Assembly (NCBI GenBank): GCA_944326565.1
Contig: CALVEL010000002.1
Coordinates: 207,353 to 271,352 of the forward strand
Direction: 5' to 3'
Origin: Candidatus Gastranaerophilales bacterium
GTDB taxonomy: Bacteria; Cyanobacteriota; Vampirovibrionia; Gastranaerophilales; Gastranaerophilaceae
DNA length: 64,000 bases
The position numbers and the translations under genes are program-made. The notes under the pieces were generated by a model. The model was not told the origin of the DNA, searched no databases, and worked only from the letters and a program-made list of their open reading frames with translations. Numbering within the stretch: the stretch's first letter is position 1; each line of letters opens with the position of its first letter. This document shows, piece by piece, positions 34,601 through 43,114 of this stretch.

Positions 34601-35512
34601 ATGATGAGAGAAAAAGAATTTATTGAGATAATTAAAAACACACTTAATTCAAATTATATCGGGGATGATTGTGCTTATTTGAAAGATTTGGGAATTGTTA
34701 TTTCTCAAGATAATTTGGTTGAAGATGTGCATTTTTCACTCAAATATTCAAATCCATATCAATTGGGCTGGAAATCTGCTATGGTAAATATTTCTGATAT
34801 TTGTGCAAGCGGAGCAGAGCCAAAATATTTAACTGTCGGGCTTTCTTTGCCAGCTTCTGTTGATAATGATTTTGTAGAAAATTTTTATAAAGGACTTAAA
34901 AGTGCTTCTAAAAATATTGAGATTGTCGGCGGGGATATTACAGGTTCAGACAAAGTTTTCATATCATTTGCAGCAATAGGAAAAACAGAAGGACGGAAAA
35001 TTTCTTCAAGAAAAAATGCAAAATCCGGTTATAAAATAATTGTCTCAGGTCAACATGGCTCAAGTGGAGCTGGACTAAGACTTTTAGTTCAAGGTAAAAA
35101 AGGTCCTGAAAAATTTATTAAAGCACATCTTATGCCATATGCTCAGATTGATTTTTCAAAACAAATTGCTGAAAAAGTAAAGGAAGACTATGCAATGATG
35201 GATACTTCAGACGGACTAATGGATTCATTATCACAAATAGCAGAAGCAAGTGGTGTAAATTTGGAAGTAGATTTTGACAAAATTCCTTATGACAAAGATT
35301 TAGAAAAGTTTTCAGATTTTAAAGATTTGATTTTATATGGAGGTGAAGACTATCAAATTGTAGCTGTTGTACCTGAATATATTGCCAAAAATCATACAGT
35401 AATAGGTCAGGTCAAAACAGGTTCAGGTGTATCAATTATTCAGAATAATACGGTGCAAAACTTTTCTAAATACGATATTGAAAAAAAGATTTTCAACCAT
35501 TTCGGAAAATAG
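34601..35512 (+). CDS. thiL: Thiamine-monophosphate kinase
   Basis: Converts thiamine phosphate to thiamine diphosphate with ATP, the last step of the cofactor pathway. 303 residues with the AIRS/ThiL fold: ISQDNLVEDVHFSL, ISDICASGAEPKYLTVGLSL, NIEIVGGDITGSDKV, MMDTSDGLMDSLSQIAEASG, YGGEDYQIVAVVPE. Two adjacent ATG codons (34601, 34604) are possible starts. It sits 16 nt after the GGDEF gene. No other thiamine genes are in the window. Confidence 0.93.
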   Translation: MMREKEFIEIIKNTLNSNYIGDDCAYLKDLGIVISQDNLVEDVHFSLKYSNPYQLGWKSAMVNISDICASGAEPKYLTVGLSLPASVDNDFVENFYKGLKSASKNIEIVGGDITGSDKVFISFAAIGKTEGRKISSRKNAKSGYKIIVSGQHGSSGAGLRLLVQGKKGPEKFIKAHLMPYAQIDFSKQIAEKVKEDYAMMDTSDGLMDSLSQIAEASGVNLEVDFDKIPYDKDLEKFSDFKDLILYGGEDYQIVAVVPEYIAKNHTVIGQVKTGSGVSIIQNNTVQNFSKYDIEKKIFNHFGK

Positions 35513-35531
35513 TTTTTCTTAAATCCCAACC

Positions 35532-35560
35532 TTGAATTATATAAAAATATATGCTAGAAT
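35532..35560 (+). promoter_or_regulatory. Sigma-70-type promoter of the ON-frame poly-G pilin gene
   Basis: TTGAAT (35532-35537), a 17-bp spacer, then extended -10 TGCTAGAAT (hexamer 35555-35560). The leader has AGAAGGAG 6 nt before ATG 35598. Confidence 0.65.
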
Positions 35561-35597
35561 AAACGAGTAATAAAAAAAAACAGAGAAGGAGCTGGAA

Positions 35598-36395
35598 ATG
35601 CAGACTATGATTGAAAACCGGGGGGGGGGGGCACCCGAAAATAAGCTCCTAGCAGGTAAAAAAACAGGATTTACATTAGCAGAGGTCTTGATAACCCTTG
35701 GCATATTGGGTGTAGTAATGGCAATGACCCTGCCGTCAATAATAGGGAGATATAACGAAAAAGCGCGTGTAACCCAGCTTAAAAAGAGTTATACATTGCT
35801 TTCACAAACTTTTAATCGAATAGTAAGTGAGACAGAAGCATCTCCAAAGGAATGGGGATTAGGTGGTATGTATGATGCAAATACACATATTACACTGGCA
35901 AATAAATTTGTGCCATATTTTAAAGTACTTCAAAATTGTGTAGGCAAAGATAAAAATTATACAAGAAAACATTGTACTGAAAATGATTACTATTCAGAAC
36001 CTAATTATTATGCAAGTGTAAGGTTAGTAGATGGAACAACCTTAATTTTTAGAAATTGGAATAATGACTGTAGTTATAATTTTGGTAATAGTAAATTTCT
36101 ACAGAATATATGCGGAACAATAATTGTAGATGTAAACGGTCAAAAAAATCCTAATCTTCTAGGTAATGATATATTTACGTTTTATTTAACAAATTGGGGT
36201 ATATTTCCTACAGGGACGGAATTTGAGAATGTATTAACTTTTGAGACATATTGCAATAAAAATACATCTTGGGGAATATTTATAGGTAATTATATGAACG
36301 GTAGCGGATGTACAGCTTGGGCATTGTATAAGGAGAATCAAGAGTATTTACATTGTGCCGGTCTGAGCTGGAAAGGTAAAGATAAATGTAAGTAA
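35598..36395 (+). CDS. Type IV pilin-like protein with an in-frame poly-G tract near the start
   Basis: 265 residues. Codons 8-12 are built from a run of 12 G (35620-35631), giving RGGGA in a 24-residue prepilin leader MQTMIENRGGGAPENKLLAG, KKTG. The mature N-terminus is FTLAEVLITLGILGVVMAMTL with Glu5. The C-terminal block GSGCTAWALYKENQEYLHCA is shared with the 9093 remnant and the 42115 gene. With 12 G the frame is intact, so this gene is 'on' as sequenced. A one-base slip would stop translation early. Good promoter and Shine-Dalgarno site; it ends exactly where the convergent methyltransferase gene begins. Confidence 0.9.
   Translation: MQTMIENRGGGAPENKLLAGKKTGFTLAEVLITLGILGVVMAMTLPSIIGRYNEKARVTQLKKSYTLLSQTFNRIVSETEASPKEWGLGGMYDANTHITLANKFVPYFKVLQNCVGKDKNYTRKHCTENDYYSEPNYYASVRLVDGTTLIFRNWNNDCSYNFGNSKFLQNICGTIIVDVNGQKNPNLLGNDIFTFYLTNWGIFPTGTEFENVLTFETYCNKNTSWGIFIGNYMNGSGCTAWALYKENQEYLHCAGLSWKGKDKCK
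35620..35631 (+). repeat. Poly-G tract, 12 bases, within the pilin leader codons
   Basis: A 12-base G run in an AT-rich genome, 22 nt after the A of the ATG at 35598. Such runs are classic sites of slipped-strand mispairing; the current length keeps the pilin frame open. Confidence 0.9.
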
Positions 36396-36965
36396 CTATT
36401 TTAATTTTCTTGCAAGTGATAATCCGGCAGGTAGTTTTAATACTACATTTTGGTAGTCAGGATGTGATGAAATAGTATCAATATAAGGTTTTACTTTTGC
36501 TTCATGTGAAAGTACGTTATCTACTGCTAAAATCCCTCCAGCAAGAAGATGTGGATGAATAAGTTCAAAATATTTTAAAGTTTCACTTTTGTTTGCATCA
36601 ATAAATACGAAATCAAATTTTTCGTCCTCTGGCAGGTATTCTAAAATCTTTATAGCAGAACCTTCAAGAGTTGTAATGATATCAAGCACTCCACATTTTT
36701 CAAAATTTTCTCTGGCAGGTTTGATTCTTTTTTCATAAAACTCAATTGTGGTAAGCTTTCCGCCTGTTTCTTTTAGAGCTTTTCCTATCCAAATACTTGA
36801 ATATCCGTTTGATGTCCCAAGTTCTAAGACTTTTTGAGAATTATTCTCTCTTATCAATAAATTTAAAAATTCACCGGTAACTCGTGAAATATTCCAAAAT
36901 TGTCTTTGTGTTTTTTCAAGTTCTAAAAGGGTATTTTGTGTTATTTTATCAAATTCTTCTATCAT
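36396..36965 (-). CDS. Class I SAM-dependent O-methyltransferase
   Basis: 189 residues. SAM motif KVLELGTSNGYSSIWIGKAL, LTTIEFYEKRIKPARENF, EKFDFVFIDANKSETLKYF, and LLAGGILAVDNVLSH. It matches small metal-dependent O-methyltransferases of the caffeoyl-CoA/catechol type, with the acidic residue in the IDANKSE segment as a probable metal ligand. The substrate is unknown. Its start overlaps the beta-propeller lipoprotein gene by 4 nt. It is the last gene of a minus-strand operon that starts with grpE. Confidence 0.87.
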   Translation of the reverse strand: MIEEFDKITQNTLLELEKTQRQFWNISRVTGEFLNLLIRENNSQKVLELGTSNGYSSIWIGKALKETGGKLTTIEFYEKRIKPARENFEKCGVLDIITTLEGSAIKILEYLPEDEKFDFVFIDANKSETLKYFELIHPHLLAGGILAVDNVLSHEAKVKPYIDTISSHPDYQNVVLKLPAGLSLARKLK

Positions 36966-38395
36966 TTGTTTATCTTTTTCACTTTATTAACTACTACTAC
37001 TGAGTTAATTGGGATTTCTACAAAGTTGTTTTTAATAACTTTTTTCATACCTAAATCAATGATTGAATATTTTTTAGCTTTTGAATCTGTAACAATTGCA
37101 ATATTTGTATCATCTATTCTGAAAATTTTTGTAGAAAATCCATCTGTACCTAATTCTATAATATCGGTTAGCTGGTCAGTTGTTGTATCAATTACACAAA
37201 TTTCATTATTGATTGCGCCTAATACGTATAATTTGTCGTTAAAGACAAGCATATCAATCGGTTTTTCGGTAATTAAGGTCTCTCCTACAAGTCCGATTGT
37301 TTTGTAATCAATTATTGCAAGTCGATTTTTGGTACGGCTTGTTATATAAATTTTGTTATTTGCGTAGGCAATTTTAGATGTATTCGGAAATCTTCCTATT
37401 TCACGCAAAAGATAGCCGTTATCAAGTTCTACCACCCAAATTTCATTTGTTTTCTTATCAACATAGAAAAGTTTTGAGCCATCTTCACTAAGAGTAAGTT
37501 TTTCGCACATTCCGTTTAATTTCAGTTGTTTTTTTAAAGTCATATTTTCAAGACTCAAAATATAGATACTGGAATCTTCTGGACTTGCAATATATGCAAT
37601 TTTGTTTTTGCTGTCAATAATTATTTCATCAGGCTGTGTTTTGAGGTTTATTTGCTTAATAATCTGCTCATCAGCTAGTGAAATAACATCTATAGATTTT
37701 TTATTGTATGAAGTTACCAGTAAAAATTCTCCATCATATCCTTTCATTGAAATAGGAATGTTTTCTTGCGAAAGTGCATATTCAGGCGTTTGTTTTGACG
37801 GATTTAATACTTGAATATTCTTTGTAAAATTCGTTGTCGCATAAATAGTTTTGTTTTTTAATTGAGGAATTTCAGAAAGTGAATTCACTAATGAATTTTC
37901 GTTTTTATTTGAGGGCAAAATCACTTTTAAAGTAGGCTCATTAATCGTAGAGATTTCTAAATTCCCGATAATTCCCTTTAAATTTTCAGGAATCATAAGT
38001 CCATGAGGTACAAGCATGTCCTGAGGTAAAAGTCCTGACTTTAATTGATGCGGAGGTGTCTGCAATTTTGTAATACTTTTTTTACCCTCTTTATCTTCAA
38101 GAACTTTTAAAAGTACATAATCATTATTAAAAATGATTACATCAGGTTTTTGTGCAAGAGTCTTTCCTGCAGGAATTGTTGAAGAAACTTTAATTTCTTC
38201 TGGATTTATAATTCTAGCTGGAATTACAGGAAGATAAATTGTATTGTCAGGCAGTATAACTACCCCGTCAAAACGGAAATTTGTTTGAGGAAACTCATTG
38301 CTTACAATACTTTTGATTTCCTTGGGAAGTTCAGAAGCATATGCACAGCCTGTGACTGCCAATAATAAAGCCAATACAATTATTATTTTTCTCAT
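36962..38395 (-). CDS. Putative lipoprotein with YVTN-type beta-propeller
   Basis: 477 residues. N-terminus MRKIIIVLALLLAVTGC fits a lipobox with Cys17, so the protein should be lipid-anchored. Repeats such as GYDGEFLLVTSYNKKSIDVI, SKNKIAYIASPEDSSIYILS, NKIYITSRTKNRLAIIDYK and NDKLYVLGAINNEICVIDTT form the beta-propeller blades typical of YncE/YVTN proteins. The function is unknown. It starts 0-1 nt after dnaJ and ends inside the methyltransferase gene, so all four genes are likely one transcript. Confidence 0.82.
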   Translation of the reverse strand: MRKIIIVLALLLAVTGCAYASELPKEIKSIVSNEFPQTNFRFDGVVILPDNTIYLPVIPARIINPEEIKVSSTIPAGKTLAQKPDVIIFNNDYVLLKVLEDKEGKKSITKLQTPPHQLKSGLLPQDMLVPHGLMIPENLKGIIGNLEISTINEPTLKVILPSNKNENSLVNSLSEIPQLKNKTIYATTNFTKNIQVLNPSKQTPEYALSQENIPISMKGYDGEFLLVTSYNKKSIDVISLADEQIIKQINLKTQPDEIIIDSKNKIAYIASPEDSSIYILSLENMTLKKQLKLNGMCEKLTLSEDGSKLFYVDKKTNEIWVVELDNGYLLREIGRFPNTSKIAYANNKIYITSRTKNRLAIIDYKTIGLVGETLITEKPIDMLVFNDKLYVLGAINNEICVIDTTTDQLTDIIELGTDGFSTKIFRIDDTNIAIVTDSKAKKYSIIDLGMKKVIKNNFVEIPINSVVVVNKVKKINK

Positions 38396-39522
38396 TACTG
38401 AAAAACTCCTTTAACTTTATGTAAAAGCGAAGGCTCTTGTGCTTTTTTACCGCTTTTGAGTTCATAAAGTTTTTTATATAATTGTTTCTCTTCTTCTGTT
38501 GGTTGAGTTGGTATTACTACATTAACTATTATAACATGGTCTCCTCTTTGAGAAGGTCTTGATATTATCGGAACGCCTGCGCCTTTGATTTTAACGGTAT
38601 TACCGCTTTGTACACCGGGTTGTATTTTTATCGCTTTTATACCGTCAAGAGTTTCAATTTCTATTTCGTCACCCAAAACAGCTTGAGCAGGTGATATATC
38701 AATTTTAGTATATACATCAATTCCGTCACGTTTGAAGTAGTCTGAGGCCTTTACATGCAATACAACAAACAAATCTCCGGCAGGTCCGCCATTTGATCCT
38801 GCATCCCCTTCGCCTGATACTCTTATTTTTGATAAATTGTCAACGCCTGCGGGGATTTTAATTTCTATTTTCTTTTCTTTTTCTATTTTTCCGTAACCTT
38901 TGCAATTTTTACAAGGAGTTCCGATTTTTTGCCCTGTACCATGACAATCAGGACATATTGTAATTTGAGAAATTGCACCTAGTGGTGTTCTTGTAACTTT
39001 TTGAATCTGTCCTGTACCATGACAAGTTGGACATGTAATGGGTTTTGTCCCCTTTTCAGCACCGGTACCGTTACATTCAGGACAAATTTCAAGGTGATTA
39101 AATTTGATTTCTTTTTTGGTTCCAAAAATCGCTTCTTTAAAATCTATTTCAACATCATACCTCAAATCATCGCCACGTTGAGGTGCGTTAGGATCTGCTC
39201 CTCCACCGAATCCAAAACCTCCGAATCCGCCGAAAAATGAGTTAAATATATCATTCAAGTCGCCAAAACCTCCGGCAAAAGGACCGTTTGTATCAAAACC
39301 GGCGTTTTTCAATCCGTCTTCGCCATAGCGGTCATATGTAGCACGCTTGTTATCATCCATTAATGTCTCATATGCTTTACCAAGTTCTTTAAACTTTTCT
39401 TCAGCATCGGGGGCTTTATTTACGTCAGGATGCAGTGTTCTTGCTTTCTTTCTGAAAGCTGATTTTATTTCTTCTTTTGTCGCATCCTGTGATACTTCTA
39501 ATATCTCATAATAATTTGTCAT
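38395..39522 (-). CDS. dnaJ: Chaperone protein DnaJ
   Basis: 375 residues, full type I DnaJ: J domain with the HPD motif (RTLHPDVNKAP), Gly/Phe-rich region, four zinc-finger CxxCxGxG units (CPECNGTG, CPTCHGTG, CPDCHGTG, CKNCKGYG), and C-terminal substrate-binding domains. Stimulates the DnaK ATPase in protein folding. It follows grpE by 43 nt. No dnaK, hrcA or CIRCE element is seen in the window. Confidence 0.97.
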   Translation of the reverse strand: MTNYYEILEVSQDATKEEIKSAFRKKARTLHPDVNKAPDAEEKFKELGKAYETLMDDNKRATYDRYGEDGLKNAGFDTNGPFAGGFGDLNDIFNSFFGGFGGFGFGGGADPNAPQRGDDLRYDVEIDFKEAIFGTKKEIKFNHLEICPECNGTGAEKGTKPITCPTCHGTGQIQKVTRTPLGAISQITICPDCHGTGQKIGTPCKNCKGYGKIEKEKKIEIKIPAGVDNLSKIRVSGEGDAGSNGGPAGDLFVVLHVKASDYFKRDGIDVYTKIDISPAQAVLGDEIEIETLDGIKAIKIQPGVQSGNTVKIKGAGVPIISRPSQRGDHVIIVNVVIPTQPTEEEKQLYKKLYELKSGKKAQEPSLLHKVKGVFQ

Positions 39523-39565
39523 CTTTTATTCTAACTTCCCTAACCTTCTGTATGTTTCTTTTTTA

Positions 39566-40147
39566 TTATTCGGCTGTTGCGACATTTACAAGTGATGGTC
39601 TTAAAACCTTATCACCCATTTTATAACCTTTTTGAAGTTCATTAATTATTGTATGTTCCGGATGTTCGGAAGTAGGTGTCTGCATAACAGCTTCGTGAAA
39701 ATTCGGATCAAAAGTTTGTCCTTCAGCTTCAATTATTTCAAGTCCGAGTTTTGATAATGTATCCCAAACTTGTTTGTGTACAAGATTAAAGCTTTCTTTA
39801 CATTTTAGGCAATCTTCAACGTTTTCAAGAGCTTTTTCTCCTCTTTCAAAGTTATCAAGTACCTCAAGTAACTTTTTAAGAGCATTTTCTGTACCATATT
39901 TTAAAAGACTTTCTTTTTCTGATTCTTGACGTTTTCTGTAATTGTCAAAATCAGCAGCTAATCTTAAATATTGATTGTTTAATTCATCATATTTTTCCTG
40001 AAGTTTTGAAAGCTCATCATTATTTTCATTTTCTTGAGATTTTTTTTCTTCGTTATTTTCTGAGTTTTCTGTTTCCTGATTAAGCTCATCAAGATTTATT
40101 TCTTTATCTGAATGATTTTTAAAAGGATTGTTATGTTTGTGTGTCAT
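39566..40147 (-). CDS. grpE: Nucleotide exchange factor GrpE
   Basis: 193 residues. An acidic, Asn/Glu-rich N-terminus (NETEN-type repeats around 20-50) is followed by a long coiled coil (KLQEKYDELNNQYLRLAADF) and the GrpE beta domain (LGLEIIEAEGQTFDPNFHEA, ELQKGYKMGDKVLRPSLVNV). Works with DnaK and DnaJ. It is the first gene of the four-gene minus-strand operon. GTAGAGGTAGAG precedes the ATG. Confidence 0.95.
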   Translation of the reverse strand: MTHKHNNPFKNHSDKEINLDELNQETENSENNEEKKSQENENNDELSKLQEKYDELNNQYLRLAADFDNYRKRQESEKESLLKYGTENALKKLLEVLDNFERGEKALENVEDCLKCKESFNLVHKQVWDTLSKLGLEIIEAEGQTFDPNFHEAVMQTPTSEHPEHTIINELQKGYKMGDKVLRPSLVNVATAE

Positions 40148-40343
40148 ATCTCTACCTCTACAATATAATATAACTTAATTATAATTTATCAAGTCGAATA
40201 AAGAGTGAAAATTTATTATTTTTTAATAATTGGAATTTTATATTTTCTTTACATTATTTAACTTATTTACTTATCAAAAAATTGTTGTATTATCATATAT
40301 GTAGTAAAGGATTATTGTATAAGATTTTCTTTTCGGAGGAAAA

Positions 40344-41663
40344 GTGACTGAAAAGTTCTATATAAAAGGTGGAACACCCCTAAAAGGTGAAGTTAAAATT
40401 GGCGGGGCAAAGAACTCTGTATTAAAGCTAATGGCAGCAGCTTTGCTAGCCAAGGGTAAGACAAAAATTTATAATGTTCCTGATTTGACTGATGTTGAGA
40501 TTATGCTCAATGTAATTGCGCAATTAGGAGCAAAAACTTCATATGATAAGCAGGAAAAGTCTGTGGTGATTGATGCCACAGATATTACAAGTGTTACTGC
40601 GAAATATGAACTTGTAAGTAAAATGAGAGCATCGTTTATAGTTCTTGGAGCACTCGTTTCCCGCTGTAAAGAAGCAATAGTTGCATTACCAGGAGGCTGT
40701 GCAATAGGAGAACGCCGTGTAGACTTCCATATTAGAGGTCTTGAGGCGCTCGGTGCGAAAATTAAGATAGAAAACGGTTATGTGCATGCAAAAGCAAGTC
40801 GCTTGTCCGGTGCTGATATTTACCTTGATATTCCTTCTGTAGGGGCTACAGAAAATCTTATGCTGGCAGGTGTATTAGCTGAAGGTGCTACTAGAATTCA
40901 AAACGCAGCACAGGAGCCCGAAATTGTTGATTTGGCTAACTTTTTAAATTCAATGGGTGCTGATATAAACGGTGCCGGTACTTCTGAAATTGTAATCAAT
41001 GGAGTTAAACAAGAAAATTTACATCCAATTGAATATACTACAATTCCTGATAGAATTGAGGCAGGTACTTTTATGACAGCTGTTATCGCTACTCGCGGTA
41101 AAGCAATAATAAAAGATGTATTTCCGGCTCATTTGACTTTTTACACTGATAAATTGATTAAAATGGGTGCAAATATAAAATTAATTGAGCCAAATTCATT
41201 AGAGGTTAGCTGTAAAAATAAATTAAGTTCTATAAACTTTATAACTCAGCCATATCCTGGATTTCCGACAGATTTGCAGTCAATGGCAATGACTTTATTG
41301 ACTACGGCAAATGGAGTTGGGATTATTACTGAAAGTCTTTATGAAAACAGATTTATGCAGGTGCCTGAATTACGCCGTATGGGAGCTGACATTCACCAAG
41401 ACAGAAATCATGCTATCATCAAAGGTGTAAAAAAACTTACAGGAACAACTCTTGCAGCAAGTGATTTGAGAGCAGGAGCTTCGCTTGTTGTTGCAGCATT
41501 GATGGCTGAAGGTAATTCTGTTATTGAAAACTTACATCATATAGATAGAGGATACGAAAATTTTGAAACTAAGCTAAGATTGTTAGGAGGCAAGATAGAA
41601 AGAAAAAATGATACATTGCCTGTTAACCTAACGGAGGATACACATAATGAGTCCTACTTATAA
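40344..41663 (+). CDS. murA: UDP-N-acetylglucosamine 1-carboxyvinyltransferase
   Basis: First committed step of peptidoglycan synthesis. 439 residues. The fosfomycin-target Cys119 is kept in LPGGCAIGERRVDFHI; other motifs are IKGGTPLKGEVKIGGAKNSV and PDRIEAGTFMTAVIATRGKA. The start is a GTG at 40344 with CGGAGGAAAA upstream; no ATG fits. Its 3' end overlaps a small 112-residue gene by 17 nt. The C-terminus has about 15 extra residues relative to the usual 420. Confidence 0.96.
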   Translation: MTEKFYIKGGTPLKGEVKIGGAKNSVLKLMAAALLAKGKTKIYNVPDLTDVEIMLNVIAQLGAKTSYDKQEKSVVIDATDITSVTAKYELVSKMRASFIVLGALVSRCKEAIVALPGGCAIGERRVDFHIRGLEALGAKIKIENGYVHAKASRLSGADIYLDIPSVGATENLMLAGVLAEGATRIQNAAQEPEIVDLANFLNSMGADINGAGTSEIVINGVKQENLHPIEYTTIPDRIEAGTFMTAVIATRGKAIIKDVFPAHLTFYTDKLIKMGANIKLIEPNSLEVSCKNKLSSINFITQPYPGFPTDLQSMAMTLLTTANGVGIITESLYENRFMQVPELRRMGADIHQDRNHAIIKGVKKLTGTTLAASDLRAGASLVVAALMAEGNSVIENLHHIDRGYENFETKLRLLGGKIERKNDTLPVNLTEDTHNESYL

Positions 41664-41985
41664 ACGTTGGTATGACCACGATCCGCTATTATTGGAAGTA
41701 ATAGAGCTTTTGCGTAATTATCAAAAAGAATTGAGAGCGCAAGCTGAAATATTTCTTTCAAAAATAGAAGAGAAAGTTTCAAAAGAGACCATTGAAAAGT
41801 TTTATCAAATGACAAAAGATGCCAATGCGAATAACCGTTGGTATGATAAAGATCCTGTCATTTCAAGAACTGTTGAATTGTTAAGGATTGTTCCTCCTGA
41901 AGCACAAAAAATTTGTGCAGAGAACTTTATAAGAACTTTAAATGAAATGGGTATTGAATACGAAAGCCCGAATAAAGATAAATAA
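41647..41985 (+). CDS. Small protein with duplicated WYD.DP motif, unknown function
   Basis: 112 residues. The sequence holds two copies of a motif: KRWYDHDPLLLEVIELL near the start and NRWYDKDPVISRTVELL after residue 60. The rest is helical and charged. It is translationally coupled to murA (17-nt overlap), suggesting a linked role in cell-wall synthesis or simply shared expression. No known domain was recognised. A terminator follows. Confidence 0.7.
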   Translation: MSPTYKRWYDHDPLLLEVIELLRNYQKELRAQAEIFLSKIEEKVSKETIEKFYQMTKDANANNRWYDKDPVISRTVELLRIVPPEAQKICAENFIRTLNEMGIEYESPNKDK

Positions 41986-41991
41986 GTTTTG

Positions 41992-42020
41992 AATCCGTCT
42001 AAAAAGGGCGGATTTTTTAA
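41992..42020 (+). terminator. Intrinsic terminator after murA operon
   Basis: AATCCGTC and GGCGGATT pair (one T-G) around TAAAAAG, followed by a run of T. Confidence 0.75.
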
Positions 42021-42047
42021 TTGTTTTTATCAAATGTTGAAAATTTC

Positions 42048-42076
42048 TTGCAAACAAAAGGGAAAAATGTTAAACT
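42048..42076 (+). promoter_or_regulatory. Sigma-70-type promoter of the OFF-frame poly-G pilin gene
   Basis: TTGCAA (42048-42053), a 17-bp spacer, then extended -10 TGTTAAACT (hexamer 42071-42076). GAGGAG lies 7 nt before ATG 42115. Confidence 0.6.
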
Positions 42077-42114
42077 AAATTAGTTCTTTATTTGGGAAAT
42101 AAGAGGAGCTTAAA

Positions 42115-43102
42115 ATGGCTAAAAAGCAGACTATGATTGAAATTCGCGGGGGGGGGGGCAACCCGTAAAACAGGCTCCTGTTGTGATATAGCGATTAGTC
42201 ATTCCGGACCTGAGCCGGAATCTATTAATGTTAATATAAATAGACTCCGGATCGGAGGCCGGAGTGACGAAGGACGCCGGACTCCACATATCCCGTCGCG
42301 TCACTCTGACGAAAGTCAGAATCTATTAATTTTGTTAAAAAATATTTGGCAATTTTGGTGTCAAAAGCGTAAAAAAGCCGCCTTTACGCTTGCGGAAGTC
42401 CTTATAACCCTTGGCATAATCGGGATAGTTGCTGCAATGACACTGCCGTCGTTGATACAGCATAAACAAGAAAAAGTAACAGTCACCCGTCTTAAAAAAG
42501 CATATTCGGTATTATCTCAAACATACGACCGCCTATTTTATGAAAATGGTTCTGACCCCACAGGCTGGGGACTGGGGGATATGTATGATCAGCAAAGTCA
42601 TGTAATTCTGGCAAACAAATTTCTCCCCTATTTGAATGTAATCCAGAATTGTGTCGGAAAAGACAGTACTTATGTTGCAAAACATTGTACAAAGATTTAT
42701 AACGACTCTCCATCATATTCAAGTGTCCGTTTGATTGATGGAGTAACAGTAATATTCCGGTCATGGTATGGTGATTGTCATAAAAATGCCGGTAATGAAA
42801 AACATTTGCAAAAGGTTTGCGGAACAATCATTGTTGATATAAATGGAACAGGACGTCCTGACTTGCCGGGAAACGATATATTCGCTTTTTATCTAACAAA
42901 AAATGGAATATATCCAACAGGCACAAGTTTTGATACGGTCAACTCTTTTAAAAAGATGTGTGATAAAAATATTGAATGGAATGCATCTATAGATAGTATG
43001 CGAAATGGCATGGGCTGTACCGCGTGGGTATTATATAACGAAAATCAGGAGTATCTCAGGTGTTCTGATTTAGACTGGAACGGCAAAAAGAAATGCAGAT
43101 AA
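42115..43102 (+). CDS. Type IV pilin-like gene, currently out of frame at a poly-G tract (phase-variable OFF state)
   Basis: The SD-linked ATG is 42115 (MAKKQTMIEIR). Reading through the 11-G run at 42148-42158 it reaches TAA at 42166. The pilin frame lies one base out. Removal of one G joins ATG 42115 to the pilin, 328 codons, with FTLAEVLITLGI as the mature N-terminus and a leader of about 89 residues. The C-terminus has GMGCTAWVLYNENQEYLRCS, homologous to the 35598 gene. A TTG at 42137 could start inside the frame but has no ribosome site. Inside the leader lie three palindromic repeats (42198-42329). Probable phase variation. Confidence 0.8.
42148..42158 (+). repeat. Poly-G tract, 11 bases, after the pilin start codon
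   Basis: Run of 11 G, 33 nt after the ATG at 42115, in the same place as the 12-G run of the 35598 gene. One fewer (or two more) G would open the frame. Confidence 0.9.
42198..42228 (+). repeat. Palindromic repeat unit 1
   Basis: 31 nt, GC-rich compared with its surroundings, with a 7-bp internal inverted repeat (ATTCCGG/CCGGAAT) and a GAATCTATTAA end shared with unit 3. It belongs to a dispersed element of the 'GTCAYTCY...GAATCTATTAA' type. Confidence 0.6.
42239..42268 (-). repeat. Palindromic repeat unit 2, opposite orientation
   Basis: 30 nt. Read on the minus strand it starts GTCACTCCGG and ends GTCTATT, with an internal 7-bp inverted repeat (ACTCCGG/CCGGAGT). It is the same element as units 1 and 3, inverted. 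Confidence 0.55.
42300..42329 (+). repeat. Palindromic repeat unit 3
   Basis: 30 nt beginning GTCACTCTGAC and ending GAATCTATTAA, with a 6-bp inner stem (TCTGAC/GTCAGA, GAAA loop). Confidence 0.6.
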
Positions 43103-43114
43103 TTTTTTAGAAAC

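Noticed and set aside
40148..40343. CIRCE/HrcA operator upstream of grpE
   Set aside because: The spacer lacks the paired TTAGCACTC/GAGTGCTAA sequence.
35620..42158. Poly-G runs as assembly errors
   Set aside because: Two homologous genes carry runs at the same place in similar contexts, so chance error is unlikely, although exact lengths remain uncertain.
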